From NCBI RefSeq assembly GCF_903915725.1, contig NZ_CAIWTY010000007.1:26193-90192 (forward strand): a stretch of DNA of 64,000 nucleotides, in the 5' to 3' direction. This stretch comes from an uncultured Rhodopila sp. Lineage in GTDB: Bacteria; Pseudomonadota; Alphaproteobacteria; Acetobacterales; Acetobacteraceae. The translations under genes were made by a program, and so were the position numbers. The notes beneath the pieces are model-generated. The model ran no database searches. It was given only the letters and a program-made list of their open reading frames with translations, and was not told the DNA's origin. Below are positions 1 to 7,011 of the stretch, in pieces (position 1 is the stretch's first letter; each line of letters opens with the position of its first letter).

Positions 1-641
1 TCGGCGAGGCCGGGCTGGTCGGATTTGAACAGGCGGACCGGGCCGCCGGCGGCGACCTCATCGTGCTTGACCTTCACGACCGAGATCATCTTGCCTTTAT
101 GGTATTCGTTCGGCCCGTAAACGTTGAAGAATTTCAGCCCGGCCCATTGCGGCGGCTGGTCCTTCCGCTGCGTCAGCACCTTCGCCACCAGCAGGTCGAA
201 GGCGTGCTTGGTCCAGCCATACAGGTTGAGCGGGCGCAGCCGCTCCAGCGCGGCCGGGGTGAAATCGTCATCGAAGCCCCGGGTGCCGTCGCCGTATGTC
301 GCCGCGGAGGAGGCGTATACCAGCGGCACCCCGCGCGCCGAGCACCATTCCCAGAGGTAACGGCTGAGTTCGACATTGGTCGCCCAGGTGTGATCCCCGT
401 CCACTGCCGTGGTCTCGCTGACGGCGCCGAGATGGAACACCATTTCGAGCGGCGGACGGGTTTCCAGGAAGGTATGCAGATCGTCCGGGTGGACGACCCG
501 GGCAGGTGGATGTTTGGCGAGGTTGCGCCATTTGCCATCGGACCCGAGGGTATCGACGACGACGGTTTCGTGCCCGCGGCGCACCAGCGCCGCCTGCAGG
601 TTGGAGCCGATGAATCCGGCGCCGCCAGTTATCAGGATCAT
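1..641 (-). CDS. hldD: ADP-L-glycero-D-manno-heptose 6-epimerase, C-terminus cut by window edge
   Basis: This extended short-chain dehydrogenase epimerises ADP-D-glycero-D-manno-heptose at C6, the last step in making the heptose donor of the LPS inner core. The translated part (about 213 residues) opens with MILITGGAGFIGSN, a Rossmann NAD(P)-binding glycine motif. It also has the family-specific ASSAATYG segment, the catalytic YGWTK (YxxxK) and the FFNVYGPNEYHKGKM block typical of HldD/RfaD. The ATG lies at the high-coordinate end and the gene runs off the left edge, so roughly the last third is missing. The bifunctional partner hldE is about 24 kb away in this window. Confidence is high because several HldD-specific blocks match in order. 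Confidence 0.93.
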   Translation of the reverse strand, partial: MILITGGAGFIGSNLQAALVRRGHETVVVDTLGSDGKWRNLAKHPPARVVHPDDLHTFLETRPPLEMVFHLGAVSETTAVDGDHTWATNVELSRYLWEWCSARGVPLVYASSAATYGDGTRGFDDDFTPAALERLRPLNLYGWTKHAFDLLVAKVLTQRKDQPPQWAGLKFFNVYGPNEYHKGKMISVVKVKHDEVAAGGPVRLFKSDQPGLA

Positions 642-706
642 GGTTGCGCTATATACGGGTGGCGGCGCGGCCGGGAAAGCCGTTTCACAAACAGGAGCAC
701 ACGACC

Positions 707-1018
707 ATGGCCGATCGGCCGAGATTTTTCGATGACATCGCCGGCGTGGCCGGTGGTGCGATCTCCGCTTTGGCGGGGCTGCGCGACGAAGCCGAGTCGG
801 TGCTGCGCGCCCGGGTGGATGACATCCTTCAGCGTATGGACCTGGTTCGGCGGGAGGAGTTCGAGGCGGTGCAGGAACTCGCCGCCAATGCCAGGAACGC
901 CCAGGAAACCGCCGAAGCGCATGCGGCCGCGCTGGAAGCCCGGCTGTCGGCGCTGGAAGCGCGGGTCGCGGTACTGGAGATCACCGATACCGATGCCGTC
1001 GGCTCGCAGGAGATATGA
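707..1018 (+). CDS. UbiK-family accessory factor (BMFP domain protein)
   Basis: A 103-residue protein of the membrane-fusogenic BMFP/UbiK family. In E. coli UbiK is an accessory factor for aerobic ubiquinone biosynthesis. The N-terminus (MADRPRFFDDIAGVAGGAI) is an amphipathic segment. The C-terminal half is a coiled coil with the sequence RREEFEAVQELAANAR and a run of Ala/Glu/Leu heptads ending ALEARVAVLE, as in the family. The frame is open further upstream, but this ATG has a Shine-Dalgarno-like CAGGAG at the right distance and gives the usual family start. It is divergent from hldD across about 65 bases. Confidence 0.85.
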   Translation: MADRPRFFDDIAGVAGGAISALAGLRDEAESVLRARVDDILQRMDLVRREEFEAVQELAANARNAQETAEAHAAALEARLSALEARVAVLEITDTDAVGSQEI

Positions 1019-1202
1019 TACCGCAATGAGGTAATCCGCGGGGCTGGCCGATCATGGAAAAAAAGACACCCGAAGTTTCATGAAAAAAGAAGTCATCGCT
1101 CTTGCGGCGCGGGGTGACACGTGAATAGGCTCTTGCAGTGGCCAACTCCGGGAGACTCGACGCGCCGGCCATGTGTTCCGGTTGCAACACTATCCTGGGG
1201 GT

Positions 1203-1227
1203 GAAGGCCACGCTCGGCCTTCCTTTT
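1203..1227 (+). terminator. Short hairpin with T-tract just upstream of ybjN-like gene
   Basis: Seven-base arms GAAGGCC and GGCCTTC enclose a 6-base loop and are followed at once by CTTTTG. This resembles a small intrinsic terminator. It ends only about 15 bases before the next start codon, so it could end transcription from ubiK or act as an attenuator for the downstream gene. The T-tract is short, so the call is tentative. Confidence 0.4.
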
Positions 1228-1242
1228 GACGGGAGACCCCGC

Positions 1243-1746
1243 ATGTCAGTCTCGCTTTCCTCGGCCGTGGAGAACGCTGCCAACCCCCTCGACATCATGG
1301 AGCAAATTGTCGCCGCGAACGACTGGGTGTTCGACCGCCGGAGCGAATCCGAAATGGCCGCCGAGGCCCCGGGCCATTGGTGCGACTATGGGTTGTATTT
1401 CAACTGGTCGCACGATATCAGCGTGATGCATTTCACCTGCGCCTTCGACCTGAAGGTGCCTGAGAAGCAGCGCGGCGCGCTGTATGAATTGCTGGCGCTG
1501 GCCAACGAAAAGCTCTGGCTGGGGCATTTCGGCCTTGAAACGGAGGACGGGATGCCGGTGTTCCGCCATGCGGTGCTGCTGCGCGGCGCGCCGGGGGCAT
1601 CGGCCGAAAGTCTTGAGGACATGGTCGATATTGCGCTGACCGAGTGCGAGCGGTTTTTCCCGGCCTTCCAGTTCGTGCTCTGGGGCGGCAAAGCGCCGGC
1701 CGAGGCACTGGCCGCCGCAATGCTGGACTGCGTCGGAGAGGCGTGA
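1243..1746 (+). CDS. YbjN domain-containing protein
   Basis: A 167-residue soluble protein of the YbjN type (an alphaproteobacterial sensory-transduction-regulator-like family of unclear biochemistry). Recognisable features are the N-terminal NPLDIMEQIVAANDWVFDR, then the aromatic strand pairs GLYFNWSHDISVMHFTCAFD, and later the helix MVDIALTECERFFPAFQFVL with an Ala-rich C-terminus. No membrane segment or signal peptide is seen. The start MSVSLSS follows GGGAGACC, a good ribosome site; the frame is open for another 35 codons upstream but that part is not family-like and contains the hairpin at 1203-1227. Function is not known from sequence. Confidence 0.8.
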   Translation: MSVSLSSAVENAANPLDIMEQIVAANDWVFDRRSESEMAAEAPGHWCDYGLYFNWSHDISVMHFTCAFDLKVPEKQRGALYELLALANEKLWLGHFGLETEDGMPVFRHAVLLRGAPGASAESLEDMVDIALTECERFFPAFQFVLWGGKAPAEALAAAMLDCVGEA

Positions 1747-1820
1747 CGATCGGGGGCAACCGCCATCGCTGACGGAATCGCGCAATGGCTCCTACCGTCG
1801 CCGCTTGGCGTGCCGTCACC

Positions 1821-1896
1821 GTCATGGCCGGGCGTGTCCCGGCCATCCCCGCACCGCCGTTGAAGCGCAGATGGCCGGGACACGCCCGGCCATGAC
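1821..1896. repeat. Perfect 27-bp inverted repeat (dispersed palindromic element)
   Basis: Arms 1821-1847 and 1870-1896 are exact reverse complements, with a 22-base spacer. Each arm is itself nearly palindromic around ATGGCCGGG...CCCGGCCAT. A related single arm lies at 15082-15108, and a cousin with a longer core at 40916-40993. The position between a stop codon and the proC start is typical of REP-like intergenic elements. Confidence 0.85.
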
Positions 1897-1990
1897 AGTG
1901 AGGGCGGAGATGGTTCAGCCAATTCCTGCTCCGCTCGACCGCTTATCCTGATAGCTACGGGGATCGGCCCGCCCTGACGATGAGACAGAC

Positions 1991-2809
1991 ATGACCAGCA
2001 CAGCCGGCTCCATCCCACCTATCCTGCTCGTCGGCTGCGGCCGTATGGGCAGCGCCATGCTCGCTGGCTGGCGGGAGGAGAGGCTCGCACCCTCCATCGC
2101 TATCGACCCGTCGCCATCCGCCGCGGGTTTTGCTGCCCCGGACCTGACCGTTCTGGCCGATGCCGCGATCATCCCCGCCGATTTCACGCCGGCTGCCGTC
2201 GTGCTCGCGGTCAAGCCGCAGAACGCCGCGGCGACCCTGCCCGCATACCAGCGCTTCGCCGGTAATGCCGTCTTCCTCTCGATCATGGCAGGACGCACTG
2301 TGTCAGGCATTTCCGCCTTGCTCGGGCCTGAGGCTGCCGTCGTCCGTGCCATGCCCAACACGCCGGCCGCCGTGCGCCAGGGCGTCACCGTCTATTGCCC
2401 CGGACCCGGCGTCTCCAACGCTCAGGCCGCCCTGTGCGACCGTCTGCTCCGCGCCATCGGCGCGGTCGCCAGGATCGACGACGAAGCACTGCTTGACCCG
2501 GTCACCGCGGTTTCCGGCAGCGGTCCCGCCTACGTCTTCCTGCTCGCCGAACTGATGGAGCAGGCGGCGATCGAGCAGGGCATCCCGCCCGACCTCGCCC
2601 GGCTGCTTGCCCGCCAGACCGTCGCCGGCTCCGGCGCGCTGCTGGCGGCCAGCCCGGACGACGCAGCCGCGCTTCGTAAGGCTGTCACCAGCCCGGGCGG
2701 CACCACGGCCGAGGCGCTGTCCGTTCTGATGGACCCCGACGCCTGGCCGATCGCCGTGTCGCAGGCCATTGCGGCGGCGACCCGTCGTTCTCGCGAACTC
2801 GCTGGTTGA
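1991..2809 (+). CDS. proC: Pyrroline-5-carboxylate reductase
   Basis: ProC reduces 1-pyrroline-5-carboxylate to L-proline with NAD(P)H, the last step of proline synthesis, in the cytoplasm. The 272-residue protein has an N-terminal dinucleotide-binding motif (VGCGRMGSAMLAGW, residues about 14-27), the conserved VRAMPNTPAAVRQG stretch, and the C-terminal family signature SGSGPAYVF followed by VTSPGGTTAEAL. Length is normal. The ATG is followed by an ordinary N-terminus and the gene continues 31 bases before the next start, a TetR-type regulator; the two may share a transcript. Confidence 0.95.
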   Translation: MTSTAGSIPPILLVGCGRMGSAMLAGWREERLAPSIAIDPSPSAAGFAAPDLTVLADAAIIPADFTPAAVVLAVKPQNAAATLPAYQRFAGNAVFLSIMAGRTVSGISALLGPEAAVVRAMPNTPAAVRQGVTVYCPGPGVSNAQAALCDRLLRAIGAVARIDDEALLDPVTAVSGSGPAYVFLLAELMEQAAIEQGIPPDLARLLARQTVAGSGALLAASPDDAAALRKAVTSPGGTTAEALSVLMDPDAWPIAVSQAIAAATRRSRELAG

Positions 2810-2840
2810 GCCGGATGACTGCGCAGCCTATTTTGACTGC

Positions 2841-3551
2841 ATGACCGACACAGAATTCGACTCCGCCCTGATCGCCGCCGCTTTCCGCATCGCCGGGGAG
2901 GATGGCTGGCACAAGGCCAATGCCGCCGCCGCCGCCCGCGCTGCCGGGCTTTCCTTGCAGGAGGCGCGGGCACGGTTTCCCTCCCGCGCGTCGATCCTGC
3001 TTCGCTTCGGGCGGCTGGCCGATCAGACGGCGCTGCAGGATGCGCCGACGGAAGGGTCCGTTCGCGACAAGCTGTTCGACCTGCTAATGCGGCGTTTCGA
3101 CCTGTTCCAGGCGCATCGCGATGGCGTGAGAGCGATACTGCGCTCGCTGCCGGTTGACCCGCCGATGGCACTGCTGCTGGGTTGCGCCACCCGGGCCAGC
3201 ATGCGGTGGATGTTGCAGGCGGCAGGTGTCGAAGCCACCGGCCTGAAGGGTGCGATCCAGGTCCGCGGCCTGTTCGGAGTCTGGCTGCTGGCGGTTCGCG
3301 CCTGGGAGAAGGACGACTCGGAAGACCTGTCCGGCACCATGGCCGCGGTGGATTCCGGCTTGCAGCGCGCTGAAAACCTCGCGGCCTGGCTGAACGTCCG
3401 CAGCGCGGCACCGCCGCCGCCGCCGGTCAACTACGGGGCCGGGGAGGTCGATCCGTCCGACCTGCCTCCGGACGACGAGCCGTTTGACACGCCGCCGGAG
3501 CCGGAGCCGCCGCCTTCCACCGGGCCGGTCATATCCGATCCGTCCGTGTGA
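2841..3551 (+). CDS. TetR-family-like transcriptional regulator
   Basis: A 236-residue protein. Residues 1-50 form a TetR-type helix-turn-helix (FRIAGEDGWHKANAAAAARAAGLSLQEARARF), where the usual recognition-helix Tyr/Phe region is RFPSRASILLRFG. The middle is helical and would bind a ligand or dimerise. The last 35 residues are a low-complexity Pro/Asp/Glu tail (for example PPPPPVNYG and PEPEPPP), which is unusual for TetR proteins. I chose MTDTEFDSAL as the start; the frame extends upstream into proC but without TetR similarity. The stop overlaps the next start as GTGA, so the downstream phosphatase-family gene is translationally coupled. Confidence 0.72.
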   Translation: MTDTEFDSALIAAAFRIAGEDGWHKANAAAAARAAGLSLQEARARFPSRASILLRFGRLADQTALQDAPTEGSVRDKLFDLLMRRFDLFQAHRDGVRAILRSLPVDPPMALLLGCATRASMRWMLQAAGVEATGLKGAIQVRGLFGVWLLAVRAWEKDDSEDLSGTMAAVDSGLQRAENLAAWLNVRSAAPPPPPVNYGAGEVDPSDLPPDDEPFDTPPEPEPPPSTGPVISDPSV

Positions 3552-4339
3552 CGGAATCGCTGCAACACCGGCTGGATACCGCGCTGCGCCTGGCGCATGA
3601 GGCCGCGTCGATGGCCATGGCGATGCGCCCGGCTCCGGGGTCCGGACGCGGTGTGCTGAAGGGGTGGCAGGACTGGGTCACCGAGGCGGATCGCGCGATC
3701 GAACGCTTCCTGTCCGACGCGCTTGCCGCCGCGTTTCCCGCGGATGGGTTCCAGGGCGAGGAAGGCGGCGTCTCGCGCGGCGGCAGCCTGCGTTGGGTGA
3801 TCGATCCGATCGACGGGACCTCCAACTACGCCCGCGGCGCCACGAGGTTCTGCATCTCGATCGCCTGTCTCGAGAGCGACACGCCGCTGATTGGCGTGAT
3901 CGCCGCGCCGACGGTGGGGGAGACGATCAGCGCGCGCCGCGGGCAGGGCGCGTTCCTGAACGGCCAGCCGATCCGGGCGGCGGAGACCAGCGATCCGAAA
4001 GAGGCGATCATGGAGGTGGGCTGGTCCCGGCGCCGTCCTGCCTCCGAGTATCTGAATGTCTGCGAACGGGTTCTCGCCGGCGGGTCCAGTTTGCGGCACG
4101 GCGGGTCCGGCGCGCTCGGTCTGGTCGATGTGGCGATCGGGCGGCTGGACGGCTACGCAGAATTGCACATCAATCTGTGGGATGTCGCCGCCGCGCTGGC
4201 GATACTGCCTGAAGCCGGCGCCAAGGTCAGCGATTTCATGGCCGCGAACGGCGGCGCGGACGGAAACGCGATTCTGGCGTGTGCCCCGGGAATGGCGCAG
4301 ACATGGTCGGATTTGCCGGGGCTGCCCGCGGCGCTGTAA
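3548..4339 (+). CDS. Inositol monophosphatase-family protein (SuhB/CysQ-like)
   Basis: A 263-residue Mg-dependent phosphomonoesterase of the FIG superfamily. Metal-site motifs are visible in order: WVTEADRAIE, GEEGG, WVIDPIDGTSNYARG (the DPIDGT signature) and LWDVAAALAIL near the C-terminus. The start is GTG and overlaps the TGA of the TetR-like gene (GTGA), indicating coupling. The substrate cannot be fixed from sequence: inositol-1-phosphate, histidinol phosphate and PAP phosphatases share these motifs, and the strain would normally have another suhB. Confidence 0.85.
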   Translation: MTESLQHRLDTALRLAHEAASMAMAMRPAPGSGRGVLKGWQDWVTEADRAIERFLSDALAAAFPADGFQGEEGGVSRGGSLRWVIDPIDGTSNYARGATRFCISIACLESDTPLIGVIAAPTVGETISARRGQGAFLNGQPIRAAETSDPKEAIMEVGWSRRRPASEYLNVCERVLAGGSSLRHGGSGALGLVDVAIGRLDGYAELHINLWDVAAALAILPEAGAKVSDFMAANGGADGNAILACAPGMAQTWSDLPGLPAAL

Positions 4340-4479
4340 TTCGCACCTGCCGCTACCGGCGGCCTGACTTGCCGAACAAGACCATAAGACGACGACGTGC
4401 CGGATGATGTTTCCGCGTTGTCTACCTCTGCTACCGCGACGTCCCGACTGATGATATAATTGCACGTTGGAGGCCGCCC

Positions 4480-5388
4480 ATGCCCGCCTATGATTTCGTC
4501 ACGGTTAACGTCTTTACCGCCGAACGTTTCGGAGGGAACCCGTTGGCTGTCTTCCCCGACGCCAGCGGACTGACCGACGCGCAGATGCAGGACATCGCCG
4601 CCGAGTTCAACCTCTCGGAGACGACCTTCGTCCTGCCGCCAGCCGATGCGCGTCACCACGCCCGGGTGCGCATCTTTACGCCGAAGACGGAGATGCCGTT
4701 TGCCGGGCATCCGAATGTCGGCACCGGCTTCGTCCTTGCCCGCCTCGCCGGCGACCCGCCGGAGCACTACGTGTTCGAGGAACTCGCCGGCCTGGTGCGC
4801 GTCCACATCCTGCGCGATCGGGCCGGGGCGATCTCGGGGGCGCGGATTTCGGCGCCGCGGTCTTTGTCGCTCGACATTGCCGTGCCGGCGGAGATCGTCG
4901 CCGCCTGCACGGGGCTGGCGGAGGCCGACATCACCAGCGAAACCCATGCGCCGATTGTCGCGTCGGTGGGCACTCCGTTCGTGATCGCGGAGGTGGCGTC
5001 GGTGGAGGCCCTGTCCCGGGCGCGCCCGGTCACCGCGGCGTTCGAGGATGCCGCGCCGCGGTTCCCGTCGCTGTCCGGCCGGTTCAACGTGCTATTGTAT
5101 GCGCGGCGCGGCGAGAGCCTGATCCAGTTGCGGACCCGGATGTTCGCGCCGCTGGCGGGTGTGCCGGAAGATCCCGCCACCGGCAGCGCCGCGGCGGCCC
5201 TGGCGGCGCTGCTGACCTCGCTGGCGCCCGGCGACAATGTCGATTTGCACTACGAGATCGAGCAGGGCGCCGAAATCGGCCGCCCCAGCCAGATCATCGC
5301 CTCGGCCAGCAAGACCGGCGAGGGACCGGTGATGGCGACGGTATCGGGAAGCTGCGTGCCGGTCGGGCGCGGCACGCTGGAGGTCTGA
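4480..5388 (+). CDS. PhzF-family isomerase/epimerase
   Basis: A 302-residue protein of the PhzF fold (diaminopimelate-epimerase-like two-lobed barrel). The signature N-terminus VNVFTAERFGGNPLAVF, the conserved acid in FNLSETTFV (equivalent to the catalytic Glu of PhzF), FTPKTEMPFAGHPNVGTG and the second-lobe EDPATGSAAAAL are all present. Most chromosomal members are not in phenazine clusters and have unknown substrates; no phenazine genes are near. GGAGG sits just before the start, and a TATAAT lies about 20 bases upstream of the ATG but has no convincing -35 partner. Confidence 0.88.
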   Translation: MPAYDFVTVNVFTAERFGGNPLAVFPDASGLTDAQMQDIAAEFNLSETTFVLPPADARHHARVRIFTPKTEMPFAGHPNVGTGFVLARLAGDPPEHYVFEELAGLVRVHILRDRAGAISGARISAPRSLSLDIAVPAEIVAACTGLAEADITSETHAPIVASVGTPFVIAEVASVEALSRARPVTAAFEDAAPRFPSLSGRFNVLLYARRGESLIQLRTRMFAPLAGVPEDPATGSAAAALAALLTSLAPGDNVDLHYEIEQGAEIGRPSQIIASASKTGEGPVMATVSGSCVPVGRGTLEV

Positions 5389-5390
5389 GG

Positions 5391-5851
5391 TCAGTCCTCG
5401 GCCAGCACTGCCATCGCCTCGGGGTTCAGCACTCTGCCGGCGAACGGGTTCAGGATTCGTACGCCGTGCAGGACGCTGCCATCGGCCAGATCCTCCGTGA
5501 GGACGGTTGTGCAGCCCGCCTCGGCCGCGGCGGCGACCAGCAGGGCGTCCCAGTAGGATGCCCGGCCCGTGCTTGCGGAATCGAAGGCGCTTCGAACCGC
5601 GTCGGCGGAGGCCGGGATGGTGCCAAAATGTCGAGCCAGTCGCGCGCCTGCGCAACCGCCTCATCTCGGGAGACCAGGCGCTTGCGGGTCACAACGGCAA
5701 AGAACTCCGACACCGATTGCAGTGTCAGCCGGCAATCGCAGCGGACAGCCATTTCCACGATGCGGGCCGACAGGACGTGGCGGTCACCGGCACCGGCATC
5801 TAACGCATAAACCAGGATGTTCGTGTCGAGACTGAACCGCTCAACGCTCAT
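5391..5851 (-). pseudogene. PIN-domain (VapC-like) toxin with internal frameshift
   Basis: Type II toxin of the PIN RNase family, paired with the antitoxin that overlaps its start by 11 bases. The N-terminal frame reads MSVERFSLDTNILVYALD (first metal Asp) and LTLQSVSEFFAVV (second acid), then fails after RDWLDIL. A different frame continues with the expected C-terminus: SYWDALLVAAAAEAG (third acid), TVLTEDLADG (fourth acid) and a normal stop. The switch lies at the AAAA run near 5625-5628, consistent with one missing base. The uninterrupted frame would add nonsense after about residue 75. Either a real inactivating mutation or a sequencing error in a short homopolymer. Confidence 0.8.
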
Positions 5852-6089
5852 GCAGTGCGTCGCGGTCAAGCGGGCCGGCACCGATGTCCCAGCCCTTCTC
5901 CATTCGCGCCCGGGTGCGCTCCCAGGCTGCCTGTTGCACTGGCGTCAGCAAGCGCCGCGTGTTCACCGGCGACAGGCGCGCCACCGGCGTGCCGTTGCGG
6001 GTGATGACGAAGTCCTCGCCGGCCTCCACCTCCCGGATGCAGCGGGCAAACGACTGGTTGGCGTCGCGCAGGGTCAGGGTCTTGGTCAT
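5841..6089 (-). CDS. Type II antitoxin (Phd/YefM-like), partner of the frameshifted PIN toxin
   Basis: An 82-residue antitoxin. The N-terminal half (LRDANQSFARCIREVEAGEDFVITRNGTPVARLSP) follows the Phd/YefM DNA-binding pattern, with the typical F-x-I-T-R-N-G-T-P-V turn. The C-terminal part (QQAAWERTRARMEKGWDIGAGPLDRDALHER) would wrap the toxin. It precedes and overlaps the PIN gene by 11 bases, the normal antitoxin-first order. A promoter-like sequence lies directly upstream. Confidence 0.82.
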   Translation of the reverse strand: MTKTLTLRDANQSFARCIREVEAGEDFVITRNGTPVARLSPVNTRRLLTPVQQAAWERTRARMEKGWDIGAGPLDRDALHER

Positions 6090-6095
6090 GTCCGC

Positions 6096-6124
6096 AATGT
6101 AGCACGTGGCGCTCTACGTTTCAA
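6096..6124 (-). promoter_or_regulatory. Candidate promoter of the first TA module
   Basis: On the minus strand TTGAAA (6119-6124) and TACATT (6096-6101) are separated by 17 bases. The spacer carries an imperfect inverted repeat with GTAG and CTAC ends around CACGTG, a plausible autorepression site. The -10 element ends only six bases from the antitoxin ATG, so the transcript would be nearly leaderless. Confidence 0.45.
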
Positions 6125-6500
6125 CGCCGAGCACCGAAACCTCGTAGCGCATCATCGCGCGATCTGTCGAAACCAGGGTCAGGCCCTCAGACTGCGCCTG
6201 GGCGATCAGCATCCGGTCGAACGGGTCGTCGTGATGCCGCGGCAGCCGGCCGGCCGCGACGGCATGGCCAAGGCCGATGGGCAGGGCGTCGAAGCCCATC
6301 CGCTGCAGGATTTCCTCGAACCGGTCCACCGGAAACGTCAGCCGCCCGAGCGCGTGCTTGATCGCGATCTCCCACGCGCTCGCGGCACTGACGAACACCT
6401 GGTTCGCCGGCGAGGCCACCGCCGCTTGTGTGCGCTGATCCAGTCTGGACGGCTGAGAGATCGCCCAGATCAGGATATGCGTATCCAGCAGCAGCTTCAG
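6114..6500 (-). CDS. PIN-domain toxin (type II), apparent CTG start
   Basis: A complete 128-residue PIN toxin of the group that begins KLLLDTHILIW. All four acidic positions are visible: LLLDTH, SAASAWEIAIKHALG, HHDDPFDRMLIAQA and LVSTDRAMMRY. Homology begins at LKLLLDT, but no ATG, GTG or TTG exists in frame between that point and the upstream stop. The first codon is CTG, overlapping the antitoxin stop as CTGA where ATGA would be expected. A start at the next in-frame GTG (6419) would remove the first metal-binding Asp. It is therefore either a CTG-initiated toxin or one silenced by start-codon mutation. Confidence 0.82.
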   Translation of the reverse strand: MKLLLDTHILIWAISQPSRLDQRTQAAVASPANQVFVSAASAWEIAIKHALGRLTFPVDRFEEILQRMGFDALPIGLGHAVAAGRLPRHHDDPFDRMLIAQAQSEGLTLVSTDRAMMRYEVSVLGVET

Positions 6501-6739
6501 GGCGCGCGTCCTTCGAACGCCAGGCGCATGCCATCGGGCAGCGGATCGTCGAAATCCGCACCGAGTTCGGCCTGACCGGCAAACAGGCCCAACGGGCGTT
6601 CCGCGGTGCGCTGCGCCAAGGCGACGAGCCGGGCGAGTGGGCGGCCTGCCTTGGCGATGACGATTTCCTCGCCCGCGGCTGCGCGTTCGACCAGTTGCGA
6701 CAGGTTGGTCTTCGCTTCGTAAAGATTGATCGTATCCAT
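6497..6739 (-). CDS. Type II antitoxin (Phd/YefM family), partner of the CTG-start PIN toxin
   Basis: An 80-residue antitoxin whose N-terminus MDTINLYEAKTNLSQLVERA followed by AGEEIVIAKAGRPLARLV is textbook Phd/YefM. The C-terminal region (LGLFAGQAELGADFDDPLPDGMRLAFEG) is the usual toxin-neutralising tail; the DDPLP motif is common in partners of this PIN group. The ATG at 6739 follows AAGGATC. The open frame upstream is rejected because it contains the operator and promoter. Translationally coupled to the toxin. Confidence 0.88.
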   Translation of the reverse strand: MDTINLYEAKTNLSQLVERAAAGEEIVIAKAGRPLARLVALAQRTAERPLGLFAGQAELGADFDDPLPDGMRLAFEGRAP

Positions 6740-6748
6740 TGCCGATCC

Positions 6749-6795
6749 TTGACCAACGTTGGTCAAGTTATGCGCTGGAGCATTGTCCGCGTCAA
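6749..6795 (-). promoter_or_regulatory. TA promoter with an 18-bp perfect palindromic operator
   Basis: Minus-strand TTGACG (6790-6795), a 17-base spacer and CATAAC (6767-6772) form a sigma70-like promoter. Directly downstream, 6749-6766 is the perfect palindrome TTGACCAACGTTGGTCAA, covering the predicted transcription start and ending against the AAGGATC ribosome site. This is the geometry expected for antitoxin or TA-complex autorepression. Confidence 0.7.
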
Positions 6796-6889
6796 GAACC
6801 TGAATAGATCCGTCCATCTTTGCACCTCCGGGGGGAGACGCGGTCCAATGGTGACGAGATTTCGTTAAGAAGTGGTTAAAATTTCACGG

Positions 6890-6906
6890 AAAATGCGCCG
6901 CATTTT
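6890..6906 (-). terminator. Hairpin with A/T-rich arms downstream of the hybrid kinase gene
   Basis: AAAATGC and GCATTTT flank a 3-base loop. The element lies about 105 bases beyond the stop of the kinase gene, and its arms supply a T-run on either strand, so it could end that transcript. No gene fills 6796-7011. Confidence 0.35.
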
Positions 6907-7011
6907 GCAGATTTCCGACCATACGGATGCGACAGGCGCGGAGGTTGCCGAAGGCCTCAAATCATCGGCATCGCTTACCGCCCTCGCCCCGGCGCGATCG
7001 AAACCGCCGGG

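Noticed and set aside
4455..4460. TATAAT upstream of the PhzF-family gene
   Set aside because: No -35 element at 16-18 bases and it would leave a leader of about 13 bases. Mentioned in the gene entry only.
6428..6868. 146-codon plus-strand frame in the TA region
   Set aside because: Antisense to both TA genes and across the operator; no protein features.
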